Below, in pieces: positions 37,790-48,211 of a stretch of 64,000 nt of DNA (positions within the stretch are counted from its first letter, which is position 1; each line of letters begins with the position of its first letter). The notes under the pieces are model-generated. The model saw only the letters and a list, made by a program, of their open reading frames with translations, was not told the DNA's origin and ran no database searches. The translations under genes were made by a program, and so were the position numbers. The DNA is from Marinobacter aromaticivorans. GTDB taxonomy: Bacteria; Pseudomonadota; Gammaproteobacteria; Pseudomonadales; Oleiphilaceae. The stretch spans positions 434,001 to 498,000 of the forward strand of contig NZ_NIHD01000001.1 of assembly GCF_002806975.1 (NCBI RefSeq), read 5' to 3'.

Positions 37790-38641
37790 ATGCTACTTAT
37801 TATTGGCGCAATTATTGTTATTGCCAGCGTGCTTGGTGGCTATATGCTCCATGGCGGCAATCTGCTGGTTTTATGGCAACCAACCGAATTGCTTATCATT
37901 CTTGGCGCTGCCGTTGGTGCTTTTATAATTGCCAACCCGCTTCATACCGTGAAAGAAGTGTTTTCCGGTGTCATGCGCCTGCTTACTGGCTCACCTTTCA
38001 ACAAATCCTACTATATGGACCTGCTGAGCCTGCTGTACGAAATCTTTGATAAATCCCGGAAACAGGGCGTCATGTCCATAGAAGAAGATATAGATAATCC
38101 GGAAGCCAGCGAGATTTTCAGCCGCTATCCGGCAGTCATGAAATCAAAAGAGTTGCTTGCCTTTATTACCGATTATCTGAGGATTATCAGCGCCGGCAAT
38201 ATGGCTACCCATGAGCTGGAAGGCATGATGGAGAACGAAATTGACAGCCGCCAGCGCGAACTTGAAGAACCTGCCCATGCTGTGAATAAAATTGCCGATG
38301 CCTTGCCGGGGTTGGGCATCGTGGCCGCTGTGCTGGGCATTGTTATTACCATGAACTTCCTCACCGAAGGGCCTGAACGCATTGGTTTGAGCGTGGCAGC
38401 GGCGCTGGTGGGAACCTTCCTGGGTATCTGGATGGGGTATGGCTTCGTGGGCCCGACATCCATTGCCCTGGAACACGCAGCGAAATACGAACTTAAAGCT
38501 TACGAATGCGTCAAATCCGCCATCGTTGCGACAGTTTCCGGGCAGGCGCCCCAGATGGCCATCGAGTTCGGTCGCAAAGCGCTGCCTACGGACAAACGCC
38601 CTGGCTTTCAGGAACTGAACGACCATGTGCGTGGCAAATAG
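37790..38641 (+). CDS. motA: Flagellar motor stator protein MotA
   Basis: A 283-residue stator subunit with four membrane helices. The first two are at residues 2-20 and 33-50, and the last two lie in ALPGLGIVAAVLGIVITM and GLSVAAALVGTFLGIWMGYGF. The cytoplasmic loop between helices 2 and 3 contains the charged residues that contact FliG. With MotB it forms the ion channel that drives flagellar rotation. A TATGAT sequence at 37714-37719 with TTCGCG 17 bp upstream is a weak candidate promoter. Confidence 0.95.
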   Translation: MLLIIGAIIVIASVLGGYMLHGGNLLVLWQPTELLIILGAAVGAFIIANPLHTVKEVFSGVMRLLTGSPFNKSYYMDLLSLLYEIFDKSRKQGVMSIEEDIDNPEASEIFSRYPAVMKSKELLAFITDYLRIISAGNMATHELEGMMENEIDSRQRELEEPAHAVNKIADALPGLGIVAAVLGIVITMNFLTEGPERIGLSVAAALVGTFLGIWMGYGFVGPTSIALEHAAKYELKAYECVKSAIVATVSGQAPQMAIEFGRKALPTDKRPGFQELNDHVRGK

Positions 38642-38666
38642 CGCAATCTGAGCCCGGAGTGAGCCC

Positions 38667-39626
38667 GTGGAACAGCAACCCATAATCATCAAGCGAAAAA
38701 AAGTGGTTGCCGCAGGCCATCATGGTGGCTCGTGGAAGGTGGCTTTTGCAGACTTCGCCACCGCGATGATGGCGTTCTTTCTGGTGCTCTGGCTGACGGC
38801 AACCGCCTCTCCGGAGCAGAAGAAGGCGGTGGAGGGTTATTTTCGCGACCCGGTGGGTTTTACCGAGGGCGGATCTCCCAATCCAGTAGATCTCGAGGGC
38901 AGTGCCTCGGTCATCAACCAGGCCAGCCCGGATGTTGAATCCAGCGATATTTCGCTCAGTGAAAACGTGGTGGACAGCCTCTCGGAAACTCTCGAACAGC
39001 GCCGCATGGAAGAACTGTTTCAGGAGCTCAAACAGCGCATTGAAGAGAACGAAACCCTGCAGGAGTTCAAAGACCAGCTGTTGATCGACATTACAAACGA
39101 GGGGCTGCGAATCCAGATCGTGGATCGCTCCGGTCGCCCCATGTTCGATAGCGGCAAGGCCGAGCTGAAATACTATTCCCAGGAAATCCTGTTCGAACTG
39201 GCAAAAACTCTCGGAGCCGTCGATAACAAGCTCAGCATCACCGGCCATACCGACGCCACCCCTTTCGGCGGGCGCCCCGGTTACACCAACTGGGAGCTGT
39301 CCGCAGATCGTGCCAATACCGCCCGCCGGGCTCTGGTGGCCGGTGGTGTGCGTCCCCAGCAGATTGCACGAGTGGTGGGGCTGAGCGATTCTGTACTGTT
39401 TAATCAAGACGAGCCCACGGCGCCGGTAAACCGCCGCATAGCCATAATCGTACTCAACAAAAAAACCGTAAGCAGCATTCACAGCAGCGCCAGTGCCAAA
39501 GGTGCGCCCCTGATCGATCTCACTGCCCCTTCGGAGGAAGAGCAAAAGAAAGCGATGGAAAAGCTGGAAAGTGGTGAATGGCTGGAGGAGAAAAAGACGC
39601 CTGCCCCGGGCGAGCTGGACTGGTAG
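38667..39626 (+). CDS. motB: Flagellar motor protein MotB
   Basis: A 319-residue stator partner. The N-terminal helix has VAFADFATAMMAFFLVLWL, with the conserved proton-carrying Asp. The C-terminal OmpA-like domain (about 150-265) binds peptidoglycan and contains ITGHTDATPFGG and NWELSADRANTARRAL. Translation starts at a GTG at 38667 with CCCGGAG upstream, 25 bp after motA. The spectrum of conserved residues suits a proton-driven stator. Confidence 0.94.
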   Translation: MEQQPIIIKRKKVVAAGHHGGSWKVAFADFATAMMAFFLVLWLTATASPEQKKAVEGYFRDPVGFTEGGSPNPVDLEGSASVINQASPDVESSDISLSENVVDSLSETLEQRRMEELFQELKQRIEENETLQEFKDQLLIDITNEGLRIQIVDRSGRPMFDSGKAELKYYSQEILFELAKTLGAVDNKLSITGHTDATPFGGRPGYTNWELSADRANTARRALVAGGVRPQQIARVVGLSDSVLFNQDEPTAPVNRRIAIIVLNKKTVSSIHSSASAKGAPLIDLTAPSEEEQKKAMEKLESGEWLEEKKTPAPGELDW

Positions 39627-39645
39627 ATCTCCCGGCAATAACGTA

Positions 39646-40701
39646 TCAGTCGACTTTCAGGCCCCGGGACTGCTGTTCCGCCATGTCCTGAAGTATCCGG
39701 TGAAAACTGCGCCGCCGCTCAGGGCTGAGCTTGCCCGACTCCACGGCCGCATCAATGGCACACCCCGGGTCCCCCATGTGCCGGCAGTTTCGGAACTTGC
39801 AGTAGCCCATCACCTCACGAATCTCGCGAAACCCGTACTCGATTTCCTGTGGCGTCATATGCCACAGACCGAACTCCCGGATACCTGGTGAATCAATTAG
39901 ATCGCCGCCCATCGGCAAGTGGAACAGCTTGGCCGTTGTGGTGGTGTGCACCCCCTTGCCGGTGCTTTCAGAAACCGCACCCACACGAATCGCCTCATCC
40001 GGCATCAGGGTTTGAATAATTGATGACTTGCCAACCCCCGACTGACCCACAAAGGCACTGGTCTTGCCCTTCACCAGGGCCTCAACCTCCGGCGAAGGCC
40101 CGCCATCGAACTGCACCGCAGACGTGCGAACAATTTCATAACCCAGGGCCGCATAACGCGCCAGCAGCGCATCAATCTGCTCCCGGTTGTCATCCGTGAT
40201 CAGATCCGTCTTATTCAGCAGAATCACCGCGGGAATATCCGTAACCTCGGAGGCCACCAGATACCGGTCAATGAGATTGTCGTGGGGCTCCGGCTCCGGC
40301 GCGATCACCAGAATTATATGATCAATATTCGCTGCAACCGGTTTCACCGCCCCGAAGTTATCTGGCCGCTGCAGCAGATTTTTACGTTCGCAGCGGGCCA
40401 CAATCACCCCTGTCTCATTCTTGCCCGGTCGCCAGATAACCCGGTCACCTGTTACTAGGCTGTCGATATTCGCCCGAACAAAGCAGCGCACAACCTCACC
40501 CTTGTGTTCACCCTCCAGCGCTTCCACATCCAGCTGCTGCCCATAGTGGGCAATAATCAACCCTTCCTGCTCGGGCCCCAGCTCGCCGGCCTCCGCCTGC
40601 GCCTGCACGGCCTTCTCTTTACGAGCTGCCCGGGCTGCACGTTCCTCCTGAATCTTCTTGATCCGGAATTGCTGTTGCTTGTTCAGTTGCCGTTTTGCCA
40701 T
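39646..40701 (-). CDS. rsgA: Ribosome small subunit-dependent GTPase RsgA
   Basis: A 351-residue circularly permuted GTPase for 30S maturation. An OB domain comes first (about 40-115), then G4 LLNKTDLI, G1 GQSGVGKSSI and G3 DSPGIREFG. A C-terminal zinc motif follows, with CKFRNCRHMGDPGC. The N-terminus is rich in Arg, Lys and Gln (MAKRQLNKQQQFRIKKI), as in this family. It is divergent from orn, separated by palindromic copy G. Confidence 0.95.
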   Translation of the reverse strand: MAKRQLNKQQQFRIKKIQEERAARAARKEKAVQAQAEAGELGPEQEGLIIAHYGQQLDVEALEGEHKGEVVRCFVRANIDSLVTGDRVIWRPGKNETGVIVARCERKNLLQRPDNFGAVKPVAANIDHIILVIAPEPEPHDNLIDRYLVASEVTDIPAVILLNKTDLITDDNREQIDALLARYAALGYEIVRTSAVQFDGGPSPEVEALVKGKTSAFVGQSGVGKSSIIQTLMPDEAIRVGAVSESTGKGVHTTTTAKLFHLPMGGDLIDSPGIREFGLWHMTPQEIEYGFREIREVMGYCKFRNCRHMGDPGCAIDAAVESGKLSPERRRSFHRILQDMAEQQSRGLKVD

Positions 40702-41024
40702 AGGGTCTCAGTTAACACGGATGTAAGTGGTGTGGTTGCTGTGCCATCATACTTTAATAAGCTTTGTGCGGCTTTAATCCAGCCGACTAACAGAAAACAT
40801 ATCACCGAATTTCCAAGCAGGGCAGCGTCTTGTGCCTGTAAGTCTGCTTGAGCCATACGGGATATATCACGGAATGTTGAAGTGGAGTGGTCGCTGGCTT
40901 TCCGGGAATGCCGGCGGCCATGGATGGCCGACGACAAGCGCACATGGATGTGCTCGTAGCGGTTCCCGGAAAGCCAGCGACCACTCCACCTACTCCAAAG
41001 CCCGAGAATTAAGAGGAAAAAAGA
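40702..41024. other. 323-bp divergent rsgA-orn spacer
   Basis: No gene is seen. Copy G of the palindromic family occupies 40882-40989, immediately upstream of the orn ribosome site. The 40702-40880 part is comparatively AT-rich and probably contains the rsgA promoter, but no convincing boxes could be picked. Confidence 0.6.
40882..40989 (-). repeat. Variable-arm palindromic element, copy G (rsgA-orn gap)
   Basis: Perfect 27-bp arms at 40882-40908 and 40963-40989 enclose a 54-nt core. On the minus strand hairpin 1 is GCACATCCATGTGC, the same as copies A, C and D, and hairpin 2 is GGCCATCCATGGCC. It is the only copy located between divergent genes, about 35 bp before the orn start, so it cannot be acting only as a terminator. 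Confidence 0.9.
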
Positions 41025-41567
41025 ATGTCAGCAGGCACCCACCTGGTATGGATTGATCTGGAAATGACCGGCCTTGACCCGGAAAAAGAACGCATCATCG
41101 AAATGGCCACCATCATCACCGATTCCGAGCTGAATCTGATCGCCGAAGGCCCCGTCATCGCCATCCACCAACCCGACAGCCTGCTCGACGCCATGGACGA
41201 ATGGTGCACCCGGACTCACGGCGAAAGCGGCCTCACCAACCGTGTGCGCGAAAGCAAAATTTCAGAAGCCGAAGCCGAGCAAAAAACCCTGGCCTTCCTC
41301 AAACAGTACCTGGAAAAAGGCCAGTCCCCCCTGTGCGGCAACAGCATCGGCCAGGACCGCCGCTTCCTCGTGAAATACATGCCCGAGCTTGAAGACTTCT
41401 TCCACTACCGCAACCTGGACGTCTCCACCGTCAAGGAACTGGCCCGCCGCTGGCGACCGGACGTACTCGAAGGCGTTAAAAAACAGGGCAGCCACCTGGC
41501 CCTGGATGACATCCGCGATTCCATTAACGAACTGCGCCACTACCGGGAACACTTCTTCAAACTATAA
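41025..41567 (+). CDS. orn: Oligoribonuclease
   Basis: A 180-residue DEDDh exonuclease that degrades 2-5 nt RNA and the pGpG product of c-di-GMP breakdown. Motifs: [18 protein letters not shown], then [19 protein letters not shown], and the C-terminal [18 protein letters not shown]. An AGAGGAAAA ribosome site precedes the ATG. Its stop codon overlaps the stop of convergent queG by 6 bp. Its pGpG role connects it to the c-di-GMP genes elsewhere in the window. Confidence 0.96.
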   Translation: MSAGTHLVWIDLEMTGLDPEKERIIEMATIITDSELNLIAEGPVIAIHQPDSLLDAMDEWCTRTHGESGLTNRVRESKISEAEAEQKTLAFLKQYLEKGQSPLCGNSIGQDRRFLVKYMPELEDFFHYRNLDVSTVKELARRWRPDVLEGVKKQGSHLALDDIRDSINELRHYREHFFKL

Positions 41568-42641
41568 ACCGTGCCGGGCCAAAGCCCATCGGACATGCTC
41601 GCGGACCATCTCTGAGGGATAGTCCGCGCGCTGCTTCAGAGCCTCAATCACCGGAATGGTTGAAGGCGCATTGCCCAGTCCAACCGCCAGATTGCGCAAC
41701 CATCCCTCGTAACCTGTTCGGCGAATAGCCGAACCCTCCGTGCGCTTCAGAAACTGCTCTTCCGTCCACAAAAACAGCTCCGCCAGCGAACTGTTGTTCA
41801 GGCCGTGCCTGGGCTGGAAGTCGTCTTCACGGGTCGGCTTCTGAAACTTCTGCCAGGGGCACACAAGCTGGCAATCGTCACAACCAAAAACCCGGTTGCC
41901 CATTAACGGGCGCAATTCCTCCGGAATACTGCCTTTAAGTTCAATAGTGAGATAGCTGATGCAGCGCCGGGCGTCCAGTTCATGGGGGCCCACAAAAGCG
42001 TCTGTAGGGCACATGTCCAGGCAGGCAGAGCAACTGCCGCAATGGTCGGTTGCAAAAGCGGAGTCTACCGGCAAAGGCGCACTGGTGAATATTTCACCCA
42101 GAAAAAAGAAGGATCCCGCCTTCGGATGTATCAGCATGTTGTTCTTGCCGATCCAGCCCAGCCCAGCCCGCTGCGCGAGCGCTCGCTCCAGCACCGGAGC
42201 ACTGTCCACAAAAGCCCGGTGATCATAGCCGCTCACCACATCGTCAATCTTCTTTGCCAGGGTGGCCAGCCGCTTCCGCATCAGCTTGTGATAGTCACGG
42301 CCAAGAGCGTAGCGGGTAATATAGGCGTTTTCCCGGTTAGTAAGCGCTTCTTTCGGGCTGTCCGGTGTTGGCATGTAATCCATGCGTACAGAGATGACGC
42401 GGGTCGTGCCGGGCACCAGGGATGTCGGCGTGTAGCGCTTGTCCCCGTGATGGCCCATATACTCCATCTCCCCCTGGTAGCCCTTGTCGAGCCAGTCTTG
42501 CAGGTGCCTGGCATGCTCACCGGTATCTGCCCTGGTGATGCCCGCATCCGAAAACCCGAGTTCTTTGGCCCATTGCCGGATAAGTGCAGGCAAATCAGCC
42601 AGTTCGGGTGTTGGAAAAATGTCTGTTTCAGTGGTGCTCAT
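41562..42641 (-). CDS. queG: Epoxyqueuosine reductase
   Basis: A cobalamin- and iron-sulfur-dependent enzyme for the last step of queuosine synthesis in tRNA. Two 4Fe-4S motifs are seen: [16 protein letters not shown] and [13 protein letters not shown]. Other family sequence includes [21 protein letters not shown] prefer the ATG at 42641 (MSTTETDIF), giving 359 residues. The frame is open to an ATG at 42665 (MAGTLTVLM), and neither start has a strong ribosome site. Divergent from nnrD. Confidence 0.92.
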   Translation of the reverse strand: MSTTETDIFPTPELADLPALIRQWAKELGFSDAGITRADTGEHARHLQDWLDKGYQGEMEYMGHHGDKRYTPTSLVPGTTRVISVRMDYMPTPDSPKEALTNRENAYITRYALGRDYHKLMRKRLATLAKKIDDVVSGYDHRAFVDSAPVLERALAQRAGLGWIGKNNMLIHPKAGSFFFLGEIFTSAPLPVDSAFATDHCGSCSACLDMCPTDAFVGPHELDARRCISYLTIELKGSIPEELRPLMGNRVFGCDDCQLVCPWQKFQKPTREDDFQPRHGLNNSSLAELFLWTEEQFLKRTEGSAIRRTGYEGWLRNLAVGLGNAPSTIPVIEALKQRADYPSEMVREHVRWALARHGL

Positions 42642-42788
42642 AAGTACCGTTAATGTGCCCGCCATGCCGGAGCCGGGGGTACAGATATTTAATTTGATTA
42701 AGTTATGACCTTTTCCATGGTTTTGCTATGCTTTACAGATAGCTGGCCAATTTTCTTAAACCGGTTTCTGTAACGGGAGCAAAGGCTC

Positions 42789-44369
42789 ATGCCACAGCAC
42801 GCTGGAGGCAGTTTATCAGATGCGCTGTTTTCCGCCGATTCTGTACGCCGCATAGATCAATATGTGATCGAAAAACAGGGCGTTGATGGTTTTGACCTCA
42901 TGCAATCCGCAGCGCGGGCGGCATTTCGCCGGTTGCTGGTTCGCTGGCCCGGTGTCGAGCCCTTGCTGGTTCTCTGTGGGGCTGGGAATAACGGTGGTGA
43001 CGGCTATCTGGTGGCAGCCAATGCTGTACGGCATGGATTGACCGTGCACTGTGTTGCCGTTGCGCCGGTGGAAAAGTTAACCGGTGATGCCCGCAAGGCC
43101 TGGCAGAAGGCCATTGCGAATGGCGTTGAAGTGCGGCAACTGGAAGACATCGACGAGCCGGAGCTGGCTTCCCTGTTCGAAGCCGCCGGGCTGATTGTTG
43201 ATGCCATGCTCGGTACCGGCGTGTCGGGTGCACCCAGAGAGCCGTTTGCAGGCCTGATTGTGCGGTGCAACAACTCAGGGCTTCCGGTACTCGCCGTTGA
43301 TCTGCCCTCCGGGCTGAATGCCACCACCGGCGCTGTGGAAGGTGACGTGGTGCAGGCAACCATGACGGTTACCTTTATAGGCCGCAAGGTTGGCCTGTAC
43401 ACCGGCCAGGGAGTGGCAGTGTGTGGCGATGTTATTTTTGAATCGCTGAAGGCTGAAACCGGTGTTGCCGGGAGTGGCGAAAACCCCGTCGCAAGGTTAC
43501 AGCACTGGCAGGCTGTCCGGAACTGGTTGCCAGCCAGGCCAGCTAACGCCCATAAAGGGCGGTTCGGCCATGTTCTGATTGTAGCCGGCGACCGCGGATT
43601 CGGCGGCGCCGGCTTGCTGGCGGCAGAAGCGGCTGTGCGCTCCGGCGCCGGCCTGGTTTCACTGGCAACCCGGCCCGAACATGTCACTGCCGCTTTGGCA
43701 CGGTGCCCGTCGGTGATGGTTCACGGCCTGATTCATGGCTCGGAATTACCGGCCTTGCTTGCGGCGGCAACCGTGGTCGTGTGCGGCCCTGGTCTGGGGC
43801 AGAGTTCCTGGGGGCAACAGATGTTGCAGCAGGTGGTCGAAAGCGGAAAACCCCGTGTGCTCGATGCCGATGCTCTGAACCTGTTGTCATCCCGTGTGGT
43901 GACGCCTGCCAGCAACCAGGTGCTGACGCCGCACCCGGGTGAAGCCGCAAGGCTGCTGGGTTGCCCGGTGCCGGAAGTGGAAGCGGATCGCATTTCCGCA
44001 GCCCGCAAATTGCAGTCCCGTTATGGCGGCGTGGTGTTGCTCAAGGGTGCCGGAACGATTATCGCCTCCCGCCCCGAAACTGTGGATATTGCCGGTGGCA
44101 GTAATCCGGGCATGGCGACCGGAGGCATGGGAGATGTGCTTTCCGGGATTATCGGTGCGCTTTATGCACAAATGCCGGATTGCACACGGGGTGCGGAAAC
44201 GCCGGCCCGTGCCGCGATCCTCGGGGCGGTAGTGCATCTTGAGGCTGCCCGCAGAGCGTCTGCAAGCAAAGGGTATATGGGTCTGATACCTACTGATGTG
44301 ATTGATGCATTACCACAGGTTTTCCGGGAGTCAGAGCCCGCCAGTAACAGCAGCGGGGAGGAGATATGA
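42789..44369 (+). CDS. nnrD: Bifunctional NAD(P)H-hydrate epimerase/dehydratase
   Basis: A 526-residue repair enzyme for hydrated NAD(P)H. The N-terminal epimerase domain (about 1-220) has CGAGNNGGDGYLVA and DLPSGLNATTGAVEG. The C-terminal ADP-dependent dehydratase (about 240-515) has GRFGHVLIVAGDRGFGGAGLLAAEAA and TGGMGDVLSGIIGAL. This is the YjeF fusion architecture. Its end overlaps the tsaE start by ATGA, as often seen in gammaproteobacteria. The start ATG at 42789 is preceded by CGGGAGCAAAGG. Confidence 0.94.
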   Translation: MPQHAGGSLSDALFSADSVRRIDQYVIEKQGVDGFDLMQSAARAAFRRLLVRWPGVEPLLVLCGAGNNGGDGYLVAANAVRHGLTVHCVAVAPVEKLTGDARKAWQKAIANGVEVRQLEDIDEPELASLFEAAGLIVDAMLGTGVSGAPREPFAGLIVRCNNSGLPVLAVDLPSGLNATTGAVEGDVVQATMTVTFIGRKVGLYTGQGVAVCGDVIFESLKAETGVAGSGENPVARLQHWQAVRNWLPARPANAHKGRFGHVLIVAGDRGFGGAGLLAAEAAVRSGAGLVSLATRPEHVTAALARCPSVMVHGLIHGSELPALLAAATVVVCGPGLGQSSWGQQMLQQVVESGKPRVLDADALNLLSSRVVTPASNQVLTPHPGEAARLLGCPVPEVEADRISAARKLQSRYGGVVLLKGAGTIIASRPETVDIAGGSNPGMATGGMGDVLSGIIGALYAQMPDCTRGAETPARAAILGAVVHLEAARRASASKGYMGLIPTDVIDALPQVFRESEPASNSSGEEI

Positions 44370-44863
44370 GCATTTTCGGGAACGAACGCAGGCTGTTTCT
44401 GGATACCGAAGCCGAGACAGAGAAGCTGGGCGGTGAGTTGGCGCGTCTGGCAAAGGAATCGGGCAAGGGCCTGACTGTTTTTCTCGAAGGTGAACTCGGG
44501 ATGGGAAAAACCACACTCAGCCGGGGGATTGTCCAGGGTCTGGGGCATGCAGGGGCGGTGAAGAGCCCCACGTATACTCTGGTTGAACCATACGAGGATC
44601 TGGAGCCGCCCGTGTATCACTTTGATTTGTACAGGCTGGGCGACCCTGAAGAGCTGGAATATATGGGGATCAGGGATTACTTCAATGGCGAGAGCGTCTG
44701 TCTTGTTGAATGGCCTGAGCGTGGCGAAGGGCTGTTGCCTGAGCCGGATCTTGAAATTCATCTGGAGCCTCAGGGTGAGGGGCGCTCAGTAGTTGTCAGG
44801 GCCCGTACTGAACTGGGCGCATCGCTGTTGAACGAACTGGAACTGGTCGGGCCGGATCACTAA
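44366..44863 (+). CDS. tsaE: tRNA threonylcarbamoyladenosine biosynthesis ATPase TsaE
   Basis: A 165-residue P-loop ATPase that works with TsaB and TsaD in making t6A37 of tRNA. The Walker A motif is GELGMGKTTLSRG near residue 42, followed by SPTYTLVEPY and YHFDLYRL. It overlaps nnrD by four bases and precedes amiB by 35 bp, the standard gene order. Confidence 0.94.
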   Translation: MSIFGNERRLFLDTEAETEKLGGELARLAKESGKGLTVFLEGELGMGKTTLSRGIVQGLGHAGAVKSPTYTLVEPYEDLEPPVYHFDLYRLGDPEELEYMGIRDYFNGESVCLVEWPERGEGLLPEPDLEIHLEPQGEGRSVVVRARTELGASLLNELELVGPDH

Positions 44864-44898
44864 CGGGCGGGCCGGCACGGGATAAACAGGCAATCGGT

Positions 44899-46257
44899 AT
44901 GACAAAACGGAAGCTGGCAATGAAAATAACATCAGCCCTGGTGTCTGTGTGGTTACTCCTGGCTGCTTTGCCGGTGCTGGCCGGGACCCAGGTGGAGGGC
45001 GTCCGTATCTGGCCAGCCCCGGATCACACCCGCCTGGTACTGGATACCAAGGACAAGGTTGATCACAACATGTTCGCACTGAGTAATCCCTCGCGCCTGG
45101 TGATCGATCTTAAAAATACCCGGCTACGAGCAGATTTCGACAAGCTCGACCTGTCTGGCAGCCCGGTTCGCCGTATTCGCAGTGCACCCCGTAATGGCAC
45201 GGATTTGAGAGTTGTTCTGGACCTCGCCAGCGACATCAAGCCCCGGAGTTTTCAGCTCGAACCGAATCAGCAGTATGGGCACCGCCTGGTGGTGGATCTG
45301 ATTGATGAGAGTGGCAGTCGCCTGGAAAAGGCAACCAGGCCAACGGTAACCCACGATTCTAGCGGCAAGCGCGATGTCATTGTGGTTATTGATGCGGGCC
45401 ACGGCGGTGAGGACCCGGGTGCTATAGGCCCCCGTGGAACCCGGGAAAAAGATGTGGTGCTGAAAATGGCACACATCCTTGCGGATTTGATTAATAAACA
45501 GCCAGGGTACACTGCCAAGCTCACGCGCACCGGAGATTACTACATCGGCTTGAGAAATCGCACCATTCTGGCTCGCAAGTACAATGCAGATCTGTTTGTA
45601 TCTGTGCATGCCGATGCGTTCCGTACACCTCAGCCCAAAGGTGCCTCGGTGTTCGCGCTTTCCCAGCGCGGCGCCACCAGTGAGACCGCGCGCTGGCTGG
45701 CACAGAGTGAAAATCGTTCTGACCTTATCGGTGGCACCGGCGGCGTATCCCTGGACGGGCGGGATGACATGCTTGCAGGCGTGTTGCTCGATTTGTCCAT
45801 GACAGCCAGCATCAATGCCAGTCTGGGCGTGGGCAGTTCTGTGCTGGGCAAGCTCGACGGTGTGGCTCGTCTGCACAAGCCCGGCGTTGAGCAGGCGGCA
45901 TTTGCCGTGCTCAAGTCTCCGGATATCCCCTCGATTCTTGTGGAGGCAGGTTTTATCTCCAACCCGCAGGAAGAAAAGAACCTGGCTACCGACTGGTATC
46001 GCCGAAAGCTGGCGGGTGCCATCATGAGCGGCATTGATGAGTATTTCCGCAAAACGCCTCCGCCTGGCACTCTGCTGGCGTGGCAAAAACAGAATCAGGA
46101 TGGCAACCGTGTAAGCCAGTACAAGGTGCGCAGTGGCGATACGCTGTCGGCCGTGGCTCGGGAAAACCAGACCACCGTAAGCGAATTGATGCAGTTTAAC
46201 GGCCTGAGGGATGACCGTGTTATGGTAGGGCAAACGATTCGAATTCCCTCATCCTGA
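44899..46257 (+). CDS. amiB: N-acetylmuramoyl-L-alanine amidase with AMIN and LysM domains
   Basis: A 452-residue periplasmic cell-wall amidase for daughter cell separation. The signal peptide is ITSALVSVWLLLAALPVLAG, followed by an AMIN septal-targeting domain (about 35-140). The zinc amidase domain has DAGHGGEDPGAIGPRGTREK, SVHADAF and LVEAGFISN. A C-terminal LysM (YKVRSGDTLSAVARE) binds glycan. The LysM tail is characteristic of the AmiB/AmiC-type enzymes of this branch. It lies between tsaE and mutL, the usual place for amiB. Confidence 0.93.
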   Translation: MTKRKLAMKITSALVSVWLLLAALPVLAGTQVEGVRIWPAPDHTRLVLDTKDKVDHNMFALSNPSRLVIDLKNTRLRADFDKLDLSGSPVRRIRSAPRNGTDLRVVLDLASDIKPRSFQLEPNQQYGHRLVVDLIDESGSRLEKATRPTVTHDSSGKRDVIVVIDAGHGGEDPGAIGPRGTREKDVVLKMAHILADLINKQPGYTAKLTRTGDYYIGLRNRTILARKYNADLFVSVHADAFRTPQPKGASVFALSQRGATSETARWLAQSENRSDLIGGTGGVSLDGRDDMLAGVLLDLSMTASINASLGVGSSVLGKLDGVARLHKPGVEQAAFAVLKSPDIPSILVEAGFISNPQEEKNLATDWYRRKLAGAIMSGIDEYFRKTPPPGTLLAWQKQNQDGNRVSQYKVRSGDTLSAVARENQTTVSELMQFNGLRDDRVMVGQTIRIPSS

Positions 46258-46290
46258 TTATCGTTACTGAACAAGAGGTAGCCCCGAAAC

Positions 46291-48207
46291 ATGCCCTCCA
46301 TCCGATTGCTCTCGCCGCGGCTGGCAAACCAGATTGCCGCGGGCGAGGTGGTTGAGCGCCCTGCATCCGTTGTCAAGGAACTGGTTGAAAACGCGCTCGA
46401 TGCCGGCGCAGACCGTGTAGATGTTGAAGTGGAGCAGGGCGGTGTAAAACTGATCCGGGTGCGTGACGACGGCAGTGGTATTGCCGAGGATGACTTGCCG
46501 CTGGCGCTCAGCCGCCATGCCACCAGTAAAATATCCAGCCTCGACGATCTCGAATCCGTAGCGTCACTCGGATTCCGGGGTGAAGCGCTGGCCAGTATCA
46601 GCTCTGTATCGCGCCTTACCCTTACATCCCGCACCGACCAGCAGGAGGCCGCTTCCCGGGTGGAAGTGGAAGGCCGTGATATGGACGCGCGAATCTCCCC
46701 GGCGGCGCACCCGGTAGGCACCACCGTGGAAGTTCGTGATCTGTTTTTTAATACTCCCGCCCGGCGCAAGTTCCTGCGCACCGAAAAAACCGAATTCAAT
46801 CATGTGGAAGAATGCGTGCGACGTCAGGCGCTGAGCCGGTTTAATGCGGGTTTTACCCTGCGCCACAATCAGCGTGTTGTTCAGAATCTCCGGCCGGCGC
46901 AGTCCGCACTGGACAGGGAGCGTCGCATTGGCGCCCTGTGTGGCCAGAAATTCGTAGATAATGCGGTGGTCATTGATGCGGAAGCCACAGGTTTGCGTCT
47001 TTGGGGGTGGGTAGCCCTGCCCACCTTTTCACGCAGCCAGGCTGATCTGCAGTATTTCTTTGTCAATGGCCGGGTTATCCGTGATCGGCTGGTTGCCCAT
47101 GCTGTGCGTCAGGCCTTCCGCGATGTGTTGTACAACAACCGTCATCCGGCGTTCGTACTCTACCTTGAAGTCGACCCCGCCACAGTGGATGTGAACGTAC
47201 ACCCCACCAAGCACGAAGTGCGCTTCCGGGATGGCCGGCTGGTGCATGACTTTATTTTCCGCACCTTGCACAAAGCGCTGGCGGATGTGCGGCCAGACGA
47301 TCATTTTCGGGGTGCAATGGCCCAGTCCTTCGGCGGGGAGGTCGCGGGGCAGGTGGAGGCCCCGGCTGATGCAGCCACACAATCCCAACCGCAAGCCTGG
47401 AGCAGCCAGTCGCATGCACCTTCGTTTGGCGGTCAGGCTGGAACAAGGGGGGTCGGAGGGCAGGCAGCACCCCGGCAGGAGTGGCGGGCCAGTGACCAGA
47501 TGGCGTTTTACCGGTCCCTGGGGGGCGGTGGTGTCAGTGCCGGGCAAGAGCCGGTTTCGTTTGACGGCGGCGCCGCAAGGCCCTCCACCGCCGCAGACCT
47601 GCCAGCAGGAGGAGATACAGACGAGCCGCCACTGGGTTATGCCATTGCCCAGTTGCACGGTATATATGTCCTGGCCCAAAGCACCGCCGGCATGATTGTT
47701 GTGGACATGCACGCCGCCCACGAGCGCATCACCTATGAACGGATGAAGCGCGCGCTGGCGGAACAGGACCTCAAGAGCCAGCCGTTGCTGGTGCCCCTGT
47801 CCCTTGCCGTCAGCCAGAAAGAAGCAGCGCTGGCGGAAACCCATGGAGAAGAGTTGCAACAGCTAGGATTGCAGATTGAACGTATCGGGCCGGAGACCCT
47901 GGCGGTCAGGCAGGTGCCCGCATTACTCAGGGGCGCGGATACCGAACAGCTGGTGCGGGATGTACTGTCTGATCTGATTGAGCACGGCCAGAGCGACCGG
48001 GTAGAGGCTGTTACCCATGAGCTTCTGGGCACTATGGCGTGCCATGGTTCGGTGCGGGCAAATCGCCAGTTGACCATACCCGAAATGAACTCCTTGTTGC
48101 GGGACATGGAAGCCACGGAACGCAGCGGCCAGTGTAACCATGGGCGCCCAACCTGGACGCTGGTTACACTGGCGGAGCTGGATAAACTGTTTTTGCGAGG
48201 GCGCTAG
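46291..48207 (+). CDS. mutL: DNA mismatch repair protein MutL
   Basis: A 638-residue mismatch repair ATPase. The N-terminal GHKL domain has [25 protein letters not shown] and [11 protein letters not shown] Gln/Gly-rich linker spans about 345-440. The C-terminal domain contains [12 protein letters not shown] at residues 472-483, which fits the D(Q/M)HA-X2-E-X4-E metal-site motif of endonuclease-active MutL proteins and is absent in E. coli. It precedes miaA by 4 bp. Confidence 0.95.
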   Translation: MPSIRLLSPRLANQIAAGEVVERPASVVKELVENALDAGADRVDVEVEQGGVKLIRVRDDGSGIAEDDLPLALSRHATSKISSLDDLESVASLGFRGEALASISSVSRLTLTSRTDQQEAASRVEVEGRDMDARISPAAHPVGTTVEVRDLFFNTPARRKFLRTEKTEFNHVEECVRRQALSRFNAGFTLRHNQRVVQNLRPAQSALDRERRIGALCGQKFVDNAVVIDAEATGLRLWGWVALPTFSRSQADLQYFFVNGRVIRDRLVAHAVRQAFRDVLYNNRHPAFVLYLEVDPATVDVNVHPTKHEVRFRDGRLVHDFIFRTLHKALADVRPDDHFRGAMAQSFGGEVAGQVEAPADAATQSQPQAWSSQSHAPSFGGQAGTRGVGGQAAPRQEWRASDQMAFYRSLGGGGVSAGQEPVSFDGGAARPSTAADLPAGGDTDEPPLGYAIAQLHGIYVLAQSTAGMIVVDMHAAHERITYERMKRALAEQDLKSQPLLVPLSLAVSQKEAALAETHGEELQQLGLQIERIGPETLAVRQVPALLRGADTEQLVRDVLSDLIEHGQSDRVEAVTHELLGTMACHGSVRANRQLTIPEMNSLLRDMEATERSGQCNHGRPTWTLVTLAELDKLFLRGR

Positions 48208-48211
48208 GCTC

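Noticed and set aside
45124..46233. Minus-strand open frame of 369 codons
   Set aside because: Antisense shadow of amiB, whose catalytic motifs are intact.
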